From Pleurotus djamor (lineage: Eukaryota > Basidiomycota > Agaricomycetes > Agaricales > Pleurotaceae), in the NCBI GenBank assembly GCA_029747585.1, contig JAPEVF010000124.1, forward strand, positions 38,370 through 102,369: DNA of 64,000 bases, in the 5' to 3' direction. A program made the position numbers and the translations under genes. The notes beneath the pieces were generated by a model. That model was not told the DNA's origin. It saw only the letters and a program-made list of their open reading frames with translations, and did not search any database. Shown piece by piece: positions 1 to 12,344 of the stretch (position 1 is the stretch's first letter; every line of letters begins with the position of its first letter).

Positions 1-1804
1 TCCGATGAATCGTGTAACTCGGGACGCTGAGTACCGTACCCTCAGGGAAAAACTGGCCCATAACCGTCATCCCCCCTTCGGGTACGACACGAGGAAGACC
101 GAGGGCGGACGTCGAGTGCAGGCGCAAAGCTTCGTTGATGACAGCGTCGAGATATGGGAGGCGTTTGACTTGATTGGCGTTGGAAACAAGCTCGTCCTCG
201 GTGCCCAACTGTTCATCGAGTTCTTGGTGGAGTTTCGCTTGAACGGCAGGGTTGGATGCTAGATAATAGATGATGGCGCAAGTAGAGCTGCACCAGCGCA
301 TGCAGGGTCATAAAAAGAAGTGGGCCGACGGACAAGGACAGCAACAGGTTCCGCGGATACAAATCAACGCGGTTAGGACGTAGATAGAGTCGGAAGGGTT
401 TGAAGTAAGGGTGGAGAAAGTCGTAAAAGAGAAAATGAGTGCCGGCGCAGTAAGATACCGGTAAGGTAGACTTACTTTGACGTAGTATCACTCCCTGCAA
501 TCAATAACGTCAGAGCTTCAGCCGTCAATTCAGCCCTGCCCATAGGGTTTCCGTCTTCGTCTTTACCGGCTTGCAATTTACTGAGCAAGTCATTCCGATC
601 CGTGGGTGTAGCGAGACGTTTAGCGACGGCCATAATGGCGATACCAGCGAGTGCTTTGACGTCCTTTTGGCCTTTGCTGTACCAGGGGAGCTTGCGAGCA
701 ATAGGGCGCCAGTACCAGGGAAGTGCACCCATTGACATGGAGTATTCGCCGCGGCCGTTCAAGATTTTGACAGCAGGGATGTACTGAACATCGGTGTCTT
801 CAGTCGAAGTTTGTCCATACGAGTCCATCACCGCCTTCTGAGATTTTGGCACGGGCGCGGAATCTTGACCCGCCTGAATCATTCCAAATGGAGCACCAAA
901 AGCCAAATCGCCTGTGGGGTAGGGATTAGTTTGGGTCCAGGTGATACACGTCAAACCGAACAAAGGCATCAGAAATGCAGACTCACCCTGATAGAACGGC
1001 GAACAAAAAGAGCGAAAAGGCTTTAGCCATCAAGCCATACCCCAAGACGCGATTAGCATACGTACAATGATATCAAAAGCAAGATAGTTAGCCCCTGACA
1101 AGACGGAAGCCACGTCAAGATATCAATCAACGTTCAGCGTCCAAAGCGAACTTACATGGGAGAAGGTCAAGCCAGAGCCTTCCATCAGCACCATGCCAGC
1201 CGCTTTCACCTTGGGGGCCAGATCCGCCTTTGAGAGCGCTATCGTACATGTCGTCCCACTTCTTGATGAGTTGGCCAACGTAATGGCGGATGTGGGGTTC
1301 GAACTCGGTGACGGATTTCTGAGAGAAGACATGAGATACGATCTTGCGCTTGCGAGCGTGGTCGACGCGGCTTCGAGTGTTGAAGACACCGCGTTGAATC
1401 GAAACAAAGGCATCATAAAAGTCGGACTTCAGAGCACCGTTGCCGTGAGCGTATACAACGGGGAGAGCATCCGGCTCCGCTATGGAGACGTGATTGGGAG
1501 CAAGGCGGACAAAGGGTCCTGTCAGGGGGACATAGTCAATAACGGTTGAAACACCAAGATCCGCCCACAACTCACCATACTTCTCATGCATCTCGTGAAC
1601 AACTTCTGAGCGATGGCCTTGAGCACTGACCCAGCCCAGCCATATGTCAGAGAACTTGGCTATGAAAGGGCCAGGATATAGGCGTATTCCATGCGGGTCC
1701 CACAACCAAGGTAGTATGTGAGCAGCGGCGACAATAGCAAGGAGAGAGATCGCTAAGGCGTTGAAATCGAGATTGCTGACGCTAGAGAAGGCGTCGACGA
1801 TCAT
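1..1804 (-). CDS. CYP53-like benzoate 4-hydroxylase cytochrome P450 (3' end outside window)
   Basis: Membrane-bound monooxygenase of the CYP53 type; known members para-hydroxylate benzoate in the ER using cytochrome P450 reductase. The ATG at 1804 is followed by a hydrophobic anchor (about residues 15-35) and a Pro-Gly-Pro hinge (LYPGPFIAKFSDIWLG). Family-typical blocks follow (GNGALKSDFYDAFVSI, ARKRKIVSHVFS). The I-helix oxygen-binding motif AGSDTTS is read near 485-510, and the K-helix ExxR (EALR) lies in the last visible exon. I place the last two exons at about 287-1 and from about 910 down to 476, joined through TSN-STCAIIYYLA; the first exon ends near 1156. The haem-cysteine loop lies beyond base 1, so activity cannot be judged. 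CYP53 assignment is by remembered sequence pattern; another benzoate/aryl P450 is possible. Confidence 0.85.
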
Positions 1805-3629
1805 GGTGGTCAAGGAGAAGGAGAGAAAAGGCGGGGTGTTGGAGAATTGGAGAGGCGGAGAGGTAGCGAGTATTTAAGTGAAAGCTCGTAGTTGGAGGTC
1901 ACAGGTGTTTGCCGAGTTCGATCGACTAAAAGGTACGAGGAAACAGGTCATTACCACGTTAATGTAACCCCTAACACCAACCATTGGAGAAGATCCGTTC
2001 CAAAAACCCAAACGGCTCAAGATCTCGCTGACCTTGAAGCCAATAATGACTTGATGATTAGATCCACCAAGGCGGTGAGCGGTTCAGAACCGAGCATTTT
2101 CGTGGCCAATCATGGCAGTTCAGGTAAGGAATACACATGCCCCAAGCCACAAAACCAGTCCGGACTGGGAGAGCACATGAGAACCAAGCTGGGAGCTTGA
2201 GCCAATTAAGGGAAGTTTCCTTTGAGAAACTGGAAAACCACACACGCAAACAACAGGAAGTGAAGAAGCGGGCGCGACGGCAACGGATGGCGGCAACATC
2301 TGCGGGAACTCGGTGGTTGCTGGCTTCATGGACTAAGACTTCGATAATTCGATAGTGGCGTCTCTCTTTCAGGTTTGTAGTAACGTACGCCAGAGTCGTA
2401 TGGCTTCTCCCCCAGAGGTTTTTGCCACCGTCACAACGTTGAAGCGTCGCACCCAATACCTCATACTTGCTGACAGTGGTAGCGCAAATTATAGCATACT
2501 CCCGAGAGCTTCGGTGGTCCAAGTATCCAGCAGAGCCTCTATAGGGAATCATACGGTTGTTGAGTGGAATGTTCTCCTGGAGCCATGATGCATGATGCAT
2601 GATGTAGCAATCGAGCTTCTTGATCGATGCCTGTGGACACGCGCAAGAAGAACAAGCAGTCTCTGTGACCCGACGACTCTAAGGGGGGAGACAGGTCAGT
2701 CCGAGATTCGAGAAGCTGATCCGTGTGGACGTACCAAGAGTAAGCAATTCTTGCAAAGCAAGGCGACGAGTATGGGAGAAGCAGTTCTCCTCATCTCCAT
2801 TGTACGTGGGCGTCGAAGGTGGAAGAGCTTCCAACTATACCCCGTCTCGACTTTGAAGGAATCACCTTCCGAATGATACGCGTCCGACTAATCCACCTCC
2901 GAGTCCTCGACAAAGCCTTGGCATCCTAAAACTAAGAATTAAGATCTCTGTCCATGAGACTGATGGTCCATTTGTGCCACAACCTGTATTAGCGATATTG
3001 AAAGGGAGATTTCACACCGAGCAACATGAATCGAAGACGCAGTGGCTTGCCGAAGAAATTTGGCCCACGTGAACCGTAGATCCCCCTGATTAAGCCCCTA
3101 TATTTACAAATAACGGTTCCACTTCCAGCACCTTTCGCCGACGTTCATCACGCATCGTCGTACCACCTCCCCACCGCGCAACTCGGTAAGCCTCCATTCA
3201 ATACCAGCTCACAGTCAATTTCTGATGCTCATGTTCTAGACTAGATGGCTTTGATGCATGACCAACCTCAGTGATAGAGGATAAAAATAGATAGTTTTCT
3301 CCGGCTAAGGGACTCCTGCAATATTCCTGTTCCTNGTCGCGATACCGAAATATACCGGCCAAAATTGCCCTATCCTAGGTCATGTCGGACGGTCAGTGCC
3401 GTCGTCCAGACGCCCTATATCTTCCGCCAGCATGTCTGTTCTCTGTCAGGTTCCTTTCCTTTCCTTCCCTCAACCACAGGGGGTATACACTATCTTTCCC
3501 GGGGCCCTCTATCCCTCTAGTACCCGGTAGGAAAGCCACTCCAAACTAGGGTAAGTTCTACCCACATTGAAACCTAAATACCCGCTAATACTTACTTGAT
3601 ATTGTGCTGTCTTTCTGAAGACATCCACA
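1805..3629. other. Intergenic, no supportable gene
   Basis: This stretch separates the P450 start from the glycoprotein gene. The 180-codon minus-strand open frame at 2058-2600 shows no recognisable domain and no splice context, so it is not called. A period-7 repeat of GATGCAT lies at 2584-2604. The 3' few hundred bases should hold the glycoprotein promoter and 5' UTR; no clear TATA box was seen. Confidence 0.6.
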
Positions 3630-6258
3630 ATGATGTTCTCTGATTTTTGGCAATCAACCCTCTGCATCACCGTAGCTTGCGCGTGGATAGCTGGCGCTCA
3701 GTATACTGCGACCTACCTCCCCTCAAACGCCCCAGATAAAACCGAACAAGGCCAAGCTGGTACGAACCGATGTGGGACACAGAACAATCAAACTTCCATG
3801 TGTCAAAACGCTTACAGTACGTGGCTTCACCCCGAGCCATTATTCCCTTATGTACTTCATGGCTTCTCCTTATCCCCTCAGTTAACGCTGTGGATGACTT
3901 TTGTCTTTGGGGCCCACCTGAGCCAAATGCAGAAATCGGTAACTCTGAGGCAAGCTTCGCGACTAAGCTCCAATTTATCCTTTTTCTTATGCCGTTACTT
4001 TTAGAGAGAAGTTGTTTCGTGGTGTCTTAAGGTCAATTTACAGTCATCGCACGTTTTAGCTCTGGCCCTGACTTGCTTGGGCAGCCTGGCACTGGCAGTC
4101 GCCTCATTCCCGATGGCTCGATTACGGGTGCACACTTTGTTCGAACCCCCGATTTCGTTCAAGTAACAGGTACGCTTCGCTATTATTCTTAGCTCAAGTA
4201 ACGTCCTCTGATTCTTTCTTTGGTATCTCCTAATCCCCTTGTCCTTCGGAATTCAACTTACTCGTATTCTGTGCCTTACGGAACGCGCTGCGTCGATAAA
4301 CGAACCAACCCCGCGCGTATCCCCAACGATCTGGCTCCGTTATGGCACTCCGGATACACGCCCTTCTGTCCATCTGGATGTCTTCTGCGATTCCCGAATC
4401 GTACTCGGCCACTCCTTCTCCACGCCTATCAATAATCGAATCAAACACCACGATATTGACTGACGATGCACCAACATACTCCTTGCATATGTTCTACATG
4501 TGCATCCTACGTTTCCTTCGTATCTCCCAGGTGTGGGCAAGCTGACCCTTCTCAACATACGCGCCGGTGACGCCGGTGGTGAACTAGATCCTCACGGTGC
4601 GGATGGCAATGGTGAGTGGTAAATTGACCCATCTCCTCCCCTTTCCAACGTTGCTATTGGGCCGAGAATTCTGCGCCCCTTGGCTTTTATTCGTGTTCTA
4701 TTCTTCTGGAGTGATTGCCTGTGACCTTGCTGGTAACCGCATGGCACGCGCTATTGAGAACTAACATACCGAGCATGTGTGTCGTGCGACCACTGTCCCC
4801 TTACTGGGGAAATTCACCGAAGTTTGGTGTTACCTTGGGCTTCTGCTTCGCGTAGGCCCTTTTCTTTGCCGTCGCCAGGGTATACATCTACGGTTTCTAG
4901 GAAGCTTATAGTATGTCTTTCTTTATGGCATACGATGACTTCGTTTATCGTGAAAGACCCATTCGGAAAACGCTTCCTCCTTGTGTGCCTTATCTAACAG
5001 GCTTCCCTCCTCGATCTCTCTGGGAGGGCTTCAATTCCACTTTAGCGATGTTTGAACTTCACGTCCGATTGATTTAATTTCGTTTCTCATTCATAGGAAA
5101 CCCCATTGGTGGCCTCGTTTTTTCCACCGGCTTCGGGCAACTACAACAAGTTCATGAATGGACTGTACGTACATTCCCCCACCGTTCTACTCTCCCGGCC
5201 CCACTGTCACCCCGTTCACCTGGTGTGGAAGTGGAATCAAACGAAATGGTGGTCCACCGCCACCAGCTGATCTGCAAATTTTCACTTCTCGCGCAAGGGC
5301 CGACACTTCTCCTACCTTTTGGTTTATTTCTGATTGGCGGTCTTCCACGTTACTAATGACTATTTCTATGTTTTCTTGCATCTTCCAGCAATTCATCAGT
5401 GCCGACCAGTTCTGTTTCCGCGCGTGCATCGGGAATCGGGCTACTCAGTACTGTCAACACATCTACGATGTGATGGGTTGTCTGTGGAACATGCCAGCGA
5501 ATTATGATCCCGGCGTTTTTGAGAACTGTCGAGGCGACTCCGGAGAGGTAAGCGGGTTCATTATTACGAGCCTTCTACTCGTACTCTTTCGAAACGTTTT
5601 GCTGATCAATATCTTCGATTATGGCCTACCTTCTGGATTCTCGCGATGCACGCTCACGCCCATGATTAACCACCCCTTCCCATGCTTTCGCCCTTCATGA
5701 CTCCACCACAACTCCCAATGTCATTTCCACCCTGGAAAATTGAAACCATTCTCCCAATGAAATGGGAAAACCACACTTGGTCTCGATCAGCCTATGGGTG
5801 TTTATGGCGGTTCCACATTTCATCAAGGCGAACCAGTGACTCCCCCGGCTCATGCCGTACCTGCTTCCTCCTCATGTGCTCCAGTATCCAGTGTAGGAAA
5901 TGGTCTTGCCATTTCTGGATCGAGTAGTGCTTCATCCACTTCGGCACCCACAGTAGGTTCACCCTCGCCATCTGTGTCCCTATCCCCCTCGTCCTCCCCT
6001 CTCTCGTCCCTGACTTCCCCTGCTACGTCTCTGTCGCAACAGTCAACGAGCTTACCTCCCTTGACGATCCAGGGTACACCCACTTCGGCCAGCGGCACCT
6101 CCAGTCGAACATCCGCTGGAGATAACCAAGCTAGCCCAACAGAGACAGGCAATGCTGCTCTCACCCTGTCGATTACCCTTCAAAGTCCCGGTCAAATCCT
6201 GGCCACCGTCGGCTCGGCATTCATTGGTGCTGCGTTGGCAGTTTGCCACCTTCTGTAA
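3630..6258 (+). CDS. Secreted macrofage-activating-glycoprotein homologue with GPI-type C-terminus
   Basis: Homologue of the basidiomycete protein family annotated as macrofage activating glycoprotein; biochemical role unknown. The start Met is followed by a signal peptide ending near AGAQYTATYLPS. The ectodomain is read over many exons, with family-like blocks TNRCGTQNNQTSMCQNAY, NAVDDFCLWGPPEP, SGRGTRLIPDGSITGAHFV, GDAGGELDPHGADGNGNP, NPIGGLVFSTGFGQLQQVHE, QFCFRACIGNRATQYCQHIY and MGVYGGSTFHQGEP. A Ser/Thr/Pro-rich stretch of about 110 residues then precedes a hydrophobic tail (ATVGSAFIGAALAVCHLL), the layout of a GPI-anchored cell-wall protein. At least seven introns of 50-150 nt interrupt it; some exact borders between 3.8 and 5.7 kb remain approximate. 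Confidence 0.85.
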
Positions 6259-7787
6259 CGCCTACATACCCTGTTGTGCTTGACTTCCTCTCTTTCCCCA
6301 TTTCCACTTCACATACCCTTTCCATACACGATAAACTCGAGACGGAGTCACGAACTACTTTACGTGCTTATGAACTCTTAATTGTTTACGTAGGGAGCAT
6401 ATCTTTCTAAAACTGTGGTCTATACCATCTTCTCAACCCCCATTATCATCTCCGAGGACCTCCCAACCTTCGAAGGACTTTACTCGTTCACCTTTGGTAC
6501 TGTACCATGTCCAATTGAATGGCACCTCGGCTTCATGGTACAATGGGAGGTAGCCACTTGGCGAGCTTCCCAGTTTCTTGGTAAGTTCACACCATAGCTG
6601 ACCCTAGAAACTCAATGTAGCTTTCTCCCCTTGCTCACCGGGTTTTAGCTATCGAAAGCCCATCGAGCTCACGGCATGTCGTTATTAGCTTGGACGACCC
6701 CATACTTCTCGGTACATCGAAGTGTCGCATTGTCGTACCTTGTGAAATTTCTTGTACATATCCATCTACTCCGTATACATGCATACGCTTTGCTTGTCTG
6801 TGTATTAGGCTTCTCCCGTTTTCGATGTTCCATGTTGACGCCTGTACGCTCCCAAGATATGACCTCCCTGTCCATGCATCCTCCCCATCCACACAGTGAC
6901 ATGGTCGAAATATGGCCCTAGCCAGCCCCAGTTACCTTCTAAGGGCTCACCAGTATCATGAGCACCTCCCCAAATTAACAACAAGTCTCTATGCCCTATT
7001 AGCCCTGGACTCGTTCACTTGGTTCCCTCCAATCTTCCTGCGAGTGGTAAACCCTGCACTCCCTGAACTACGGAGCTAACGCAAGTTCGAGATATCGCTC
7101 CCAAGCCCATGTGTCCTCCAATCCATGATGCAAAGCCTCATGGGCGAGCTCCTACGCTATGCCTCCATTGGCACGCCATACGCCAGCAAATGATAAAATT
7201 GTCGAGTGCATCGGAGTCGAGCTGGATCGATTCCGGCGACCCAAACCAAATCCTGATTCCGACACCCTTGCACCCTCTTTGCGCACCAGAAGCGAAGAAA
7301 AAAGGGACACTTCAGGCCTCAGGGAACCGTGAAACATACACTTCCTAGTTGGAAGCGTTGCTGCAAAAACAGCGCATGATCAAGGTTCAATAGAATACAT
7401 ACGCCGCATAGCAGATGTGCCTACGATTGAACTTTCTTCATCTTGAATTGACCCACATATTGATGCATGGGGATTACGCGGTGGGGAAGATGGAGTACTA
7501 CGCCGTCGCAGCGGCGTAACGGGATCTGTCTCGCAAGGAGGAGTGGTGGATACTCAGGCCCCAATTCAGGTGGCCGTATCGTCGACGGAACGGCGTTTAG
7601 CAAGGAGTGGTGATCTAGACCATAACCAACATTTGGTGGCACAGCGACACCTCAAAGCAATCAATATCAAGCGACGGAGTGCGTTGCTGTCGTATCTATT
7701 TGATTCAGAAGTCTTGTCCCGATCGAGCTAATGTACAAAGAATTCAATCTCTTGTGCAGTCCAATACGTCCGTTTCGAGTTCGCCTA
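6259..7787. other. Intergenic, no supportable gene
   Basis: The region lies between the 3' ends of the convergent glycoprotein and glutathione transferase genes. Short open frames on both strands (for example 7421-7642 minus, 7109-7348 plus) have no recognisable motif and no consistent splice neighbours. I see no RNA gene or repeat here. Confidence 0.55.
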
Positions 7788-9574
7788 TTACAAAGGCTGA
7801 ATGTCGGGGATGGGACCAACTGGTACGATCCTAGTCGGATTAATCTATGAAACATCTTCGTAAGTCACTCGAGTCACTTAATGATTTGGAGATGAATGAA
7901 AGAAGCGGTGTAGATGAGTAGGTGACGTCAAGACGCATTTTAAAGATGGATGGGGAAAGGAGAACAAACAGTGCGACGCACCGATGTATGAGACCAATAG
8001 TAGTGCGTCTTGATATGATCGAAGTTAGTAGAAGACTTGAACGCGTCTTCGTTCCAGTACAACTTCTTCATCCAGCTAAAAGTTGTGTAGGGGCCAAAGA
8101 TTTAGCGATGAGGTTGACGTTTTTAGGGTGATTGAGTCATGGATAGAACTTACGTGTTGATAGCAGGATAACCGCCCCGAATCGTGTTGAAATTACACTT
8201 GAAGTGTCCAACATAAACTGGATCGAAGCGTATCTGACATTAAAAGGCTATGTTAGACAAGGGGGACGGAAGTGTTGCAGAAACTCACGATGGTAACCCA
8301 TAGCCTGATATCAGCCTCAGTGAGCTTGCCACCAACGAGGTACTCGTTTTGCTGGAGAATCGCCTCGAGCTTGTCCAGGGCCCCAAAAACGTCTTTTACG
8401 GCAGATGCGTACGCTTCTTGTGTCGTCGCAAACCCAGAGCGATAAACGCCGTCTAAGCAACGATGTTAGCCAAGGTTTCAAGGCGCAAACTGACAGAAGG
8501 TACATACTGTTGACGTTGGGATATACCCATTCATTGATAGCGTCGATTTCTTTCCTCAACGCCTCGGGGTAAAAATCAAGCTCAGCCTTCTCCTTAGGAA
8601 GGAAATCGTTGAAAGCGGTATTGAACATGCGAATGATTTCGGAAGACTCGTTGTTTACGATGGTGTGGTTTTTCTTGTCCCAGACAACCGGGACAGTGAA
8701 TCTGAAGGGTTACATACGCAAGAGAACTTGAGAAGGAAAAGGGCTGAAGCATACCGGCCACCATAATTGGGATCGGCCTTGAGATACAAGTCCTTAACGT
8801 GCTCGGAGTGATAGAGGGGGTCTTCATCAGTCCCTGCGTAGTTGTCTACATTGGCAAAAGGCCACCCATTAGCCCCCATACGAGGGGACACAACCGTTAC
8901 AGCTAAGGTCTATTGAGATCCGATTGTTTTGGGAGACGAGCCAAGGAACTCACGAATCAATTCCTCAAGGCCCTTCAGCTTTCGGACAATTAAAGTCCTA
9001 GTAGCCCATGCTAGGCGGTCATTCAGTCCGACCCCTCACTCAATTAGCCAAGAGATAGACCTACGGCAAGCATAGGAGACGTAGAGGTGGTATCGGTCTG
9101 TAGGGAGTTTAATCGGCTTGACCTCGCAGGAGTCTACAACCATAACGCGCCTTTCTCTGGTTCGAACTTNCCCCCCCTTCTCAATAACATTTCGGAAGGA
9201 TGCGTCTGCTCGCTTGAAGGAACCATCTTTCTCTAACTTCATCTTCGAAATATCGGATTGACCAGAAACATCTCTAGATGACATGTTGCTTATATATCTC
9301 TTGGTTGAATGGAAACGGCTGTCTGGATGGCTATGTTTCCATGAGCATGTCATATTCAGTGAGAATATACTCACTTGGGGTGTATTCCTTGGAATATTGG
9401 CCTCTGGGATGTTGTTGAGGAATACCGCAGCCGCCCCACGATCCGAACCGTATTTAACGGCCTTGTAAGGCGTTGAACACGTGAACAAGTGATGTCAATT
9501 CGTGGTAAGCAGCATCGGCTTGATAGATCAGATAGGGAAGGCACGGCCAGTGGTTTGGGAGAGAATGAGAACAT
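7788..9574 (-). CDS. ECM4/omega-class glutathione S-transferase with probable mitochondrial leader
   Basis: Glutathionyl-hydroquinone reductase/omega-type GST. The catalytic motif YACPWA is assembled across an intron (9060-9005): ...VSYAC joins PWATRTLIVRKLKG. Downstream blocks are PRMGANGWPF, DPLYHSEHVKDLYLKADP, FTVPVVWDKK, a helical domain with GVYRSGFATTQEAY and GGKLTEADIRLWVTI, WMKKLYWNEDAFK and a C-terminus PTRIVPVGPIPDIQPL. The longest spliced frame begins at the ATG at 9574; exon 1 ends at 9375 and exon 2 starts at 9330. This gives an Arg/Ser-rich leader (RVQRLTRPLNTVRIVGRLRY) 82 residues ahead of an internal Met at 9284 (MSSRDVSGQ), the usual cytosolic-type start. An N next to seven C at 9170 shifts the frame; ignoring it restores GGKFEPEK, followed by a 53-nt GC-AG intron. 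Confidence 0.85.
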
Positions 9575-9980
9575 AGTCCTCGATGGAGGTTCCTAGCGAT
9601 GTCGGAGTTGGATGGACGTTGGGGCTAAACGCCATGGCTTGGGCGCTTTCAAGTGCTCATCGCGGGCGTTGGCATCGGCAATGAGCCATGTCTCCATAGT
9701 TAGCGATATCTTCAAGATTCGGGAGAGCTGGTGACCGTGCACAGTGGTCATGAAGAGCTGGCAGGAATGAGATAGTGTAGGGGTAGAAAGGGGACTGACG
9801 GAGAAGTTGGTCGTCACTCATACGTTCAAGTTTCGAAAATTCCAAGTTCAGTAGGTGCAAGGAGAACAAAGCATCTACCATAGATGAAGATATAGAGTAT
9901 AAATAATCGAATGATAATATTACACGATGATGAACCGAGCCGTACAAACAAGGAAGAAAAGAAACAGGAACGAAGAAGGG
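9575..9980. other. Intergenic between GST start and histone H2A 3' end
   Basis: This 406-base gap must contain the GST promoter and the H2A 3' UTR. Open frames crossing 9290-9821 on the minus strand do not join in phase and are not called. No clear core promoter element was seen. Confidence 0.5.
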
Positions 9981-10583
<603 letters not shown>

Positions 10584-10887
10584 GATTTATAGAGTCGAAA
10601 GTGAGAGGGCGTTGTCGAGGGTTGTGATGGTTGGGGGGAAAAAGTGAACTCGAGCCAAACGGACACCTTCACAGTATTTATACTCCAAGGCCTGGTCAGT
10701 GCGCCACAAGCGCGCCAAATAGTGAGGACGCGTTTTGTTTATCAACAAGATCACGCGACACGCGTCGAACAAATAACCACAAACTGACGCGTTCACTTAA
10801 AAGGCTCGGTGCCACTCCTCCTCGTCCCCCAACCCATCATCGCGTACCACCCAACTTTGTCCATCCACCAACCTTCCCAAATCCTCA
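10584..10887. promoter_or_regulatory. Bidirectional H2A/H2B promoter
   Basis: The 304 bases between the two divergent start codons must drive both histone genes, the usual fungal arrangement for dosage-matched S-phase expression. A TATAAATA for H2A is visible on the minus strand at 10682-10675. No certain TATA box for H2B was identified. Confidence 0.8.
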
Positions 10888-11505
10888 ATGGCCCCCAAAC
10901 CCGCTTCCACCGCTTCCAAGGCCCCCGCCACTGCCTCTAAGGCTCCCGCCAAGTCCGCCGCAGAGGGCGGCTCCAAAGCTGGCAAGAAGACTTCGAAGCC
11001 AGCCGCCTCGTCCGGCGCTGATGGTGACAAGAAGAAGAGAAAGAAGTCTCGCAAGGAGACTTACTCTTCTTACATCTACAAGGGTAAGTCCTCATTTCGT
11101 GTCCCCTTTGAGTTTCGCATCTCATTTCGAGTAGTCCTTAAGCAGGTCCACCCTGATACGGGTATCTCGAACAAGGCCATGGCCATCTTGAACAGCTTCG
11201 TCAATGATATCTTCGAGCGTATCGCTACTGAGGCTTCCAGTAAGTTGTTGGTGTTCTTTGTCACCTTTCCACGCGACTCATACTCCGTCTCTAGAACTTG
11301 CTGCCTACTCCAAGAAGTCAACAATCTCATCACGCGAAATCCAAACATCCGTCCGACTCATTCTCCCTGGTGAACTTGCCAAGCACGCCATCTCTGAAGG
11401 GACCAAGTCAGTCACCAAAGTGGGTTTTGTTCTTGCCATCGTTCTTTTCTCAGCTAATTTCCTCCTCCCCCCTCATTTCAGTTCTCATCGGCAGGTGCCA
11501 AGTGA
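10888..11505 (+). CDS. H2B: Histone H2B
   Basis: Core nucleosomal histone. A Lys/Ala/Ser-rich N-terminal tail (starts [11 protein letters not shown]) leads to [18 protein letters not shown]. After an intron come [20 protein letters not shown] and [15 protein letters not shown], then [20 protein letters not shown] and [21 protein letters not shown] last micro-exon gives KFSSAGAK and the stop. All four family blocks are intact. Three introns of roughly 50-70 nt interrupt it. The C-terminal helix lysine that is ubiquitinated in other fungi is present in the SEGTKSVTK context. Confidence 0.97.
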
Positions 11506-11633
11506 TTGTACTTTTGGGGACTTGTCTGTATCTTTTCCTGCCGCTTTACCATTTGCCATATTTATTGTATTCTACTTCGGTCAACGTATAAATTTCTTGC
11601 TCCACGGGATTGCGCCTGCGTGAATGAGTGATC

Positions 11634-12270
11634 CTATGTACATAAGTACACGACTGCCTTCACCCACTCAAAAGCCATGCGCCCGTCGTCAGTTTCGCCG
11701 AGGGAAATGGCCTCTTCCAGTTGCCGCTGACTGGCTTTGCGATGACGCGCTCTAACTCATCTTTGACCGATCGGCTGGGTTGTGGATTGAGAGAGAAGCG
11801 TGCCTTCGAAGTGAATTTGCTCTCCGGGGCGAGGCGTCATGGAAGAAGGGCAGGGGGGTCCTTGGCATTAAACCCGTTCCTCCCAATTTGGCCAGAAGGT
11901 TCGTCAACACTCAGGTCGAACACTTGACGTTCAGTGCGCAATAGGAATGGCAGAGGTCATCTTCCGACTTACTGTCGCATCGTTCTCGCGTTTCTGGCCC
12001 TTGAGCATTTCGTAGATTCGTAATGTTCATGTTGAGCTCACTGATGAAATTACAAACTTCACTCTTGGTTTGTCCAATTCCATGAAGCCTCGGTTGAAGT
12101 CGACCCACATTATCGATGCCGTAGGCTTAAAAGTATAAGAAACACGTCCCGTGAACGACTTGCAGCATCATAGGTGGAGTCGAATCGCTCGTTCCTGAAA
12201 TTCGAGGCCGCATGGTACTTAGAGCCGCTCGCCGGCTTGGGGTAAACATGATCAAACGAGTGGAGAACAT
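11634..12270 (-). CDS. Unresolved small gene or gene remnant
   Basis: Not recognised. Several minus-strand pieces look coding but do not join cleanly. A piece beginning at the ATG at 12270 reads MFSTRLIMFTPSRRAAL, Arg/Ser-rich like a mitochondrial leader. An internal piece includes MFDLSVDEPSGQIGRNGF. The 3' piece includes SQRQLEEAISLGETDDGR and ends FEWVKAVVYLCT with a stop at 11634. Candidate GT-AG introns of 42 and 50 nt exist near 12010 and 11960, yet in-frame stops remain near 11845. It could be a gene with unusual introns, a sequencing frameshift, or a decayed gene. It is divergent from the RRM gene, with only 74 bases between the putative starts. Confidence 0.3.
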
Positions 12271-12344
12271 CGATTTTTCTAAGTCCACGCCTTAGTCTTT
12301 TTCTATTCCATTCCGCACATCCTTCGGCGACGTCGCCTACATTA

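Noticed and set aside
2058..2600. 180-codon minus-strand open frame
   Set aside because: No domain, no splice context, composition rich in Arg/Ser/Trp as in chance frames.
9290..9821. A small minus-strand gene ending five bases before the internal GST start, suggesting a bicistronic unit
   Set aside because: Its pieces join only out of phase at the 9375/9330 intron, whereas the GST leader frame joins in phase. The leader interpretation is simpler.
10797..11348. Minus-strand open frames across the H2B gene
   Set aside because: Antisense shadows of the Ala/Lys-rich H2B coding sequence.
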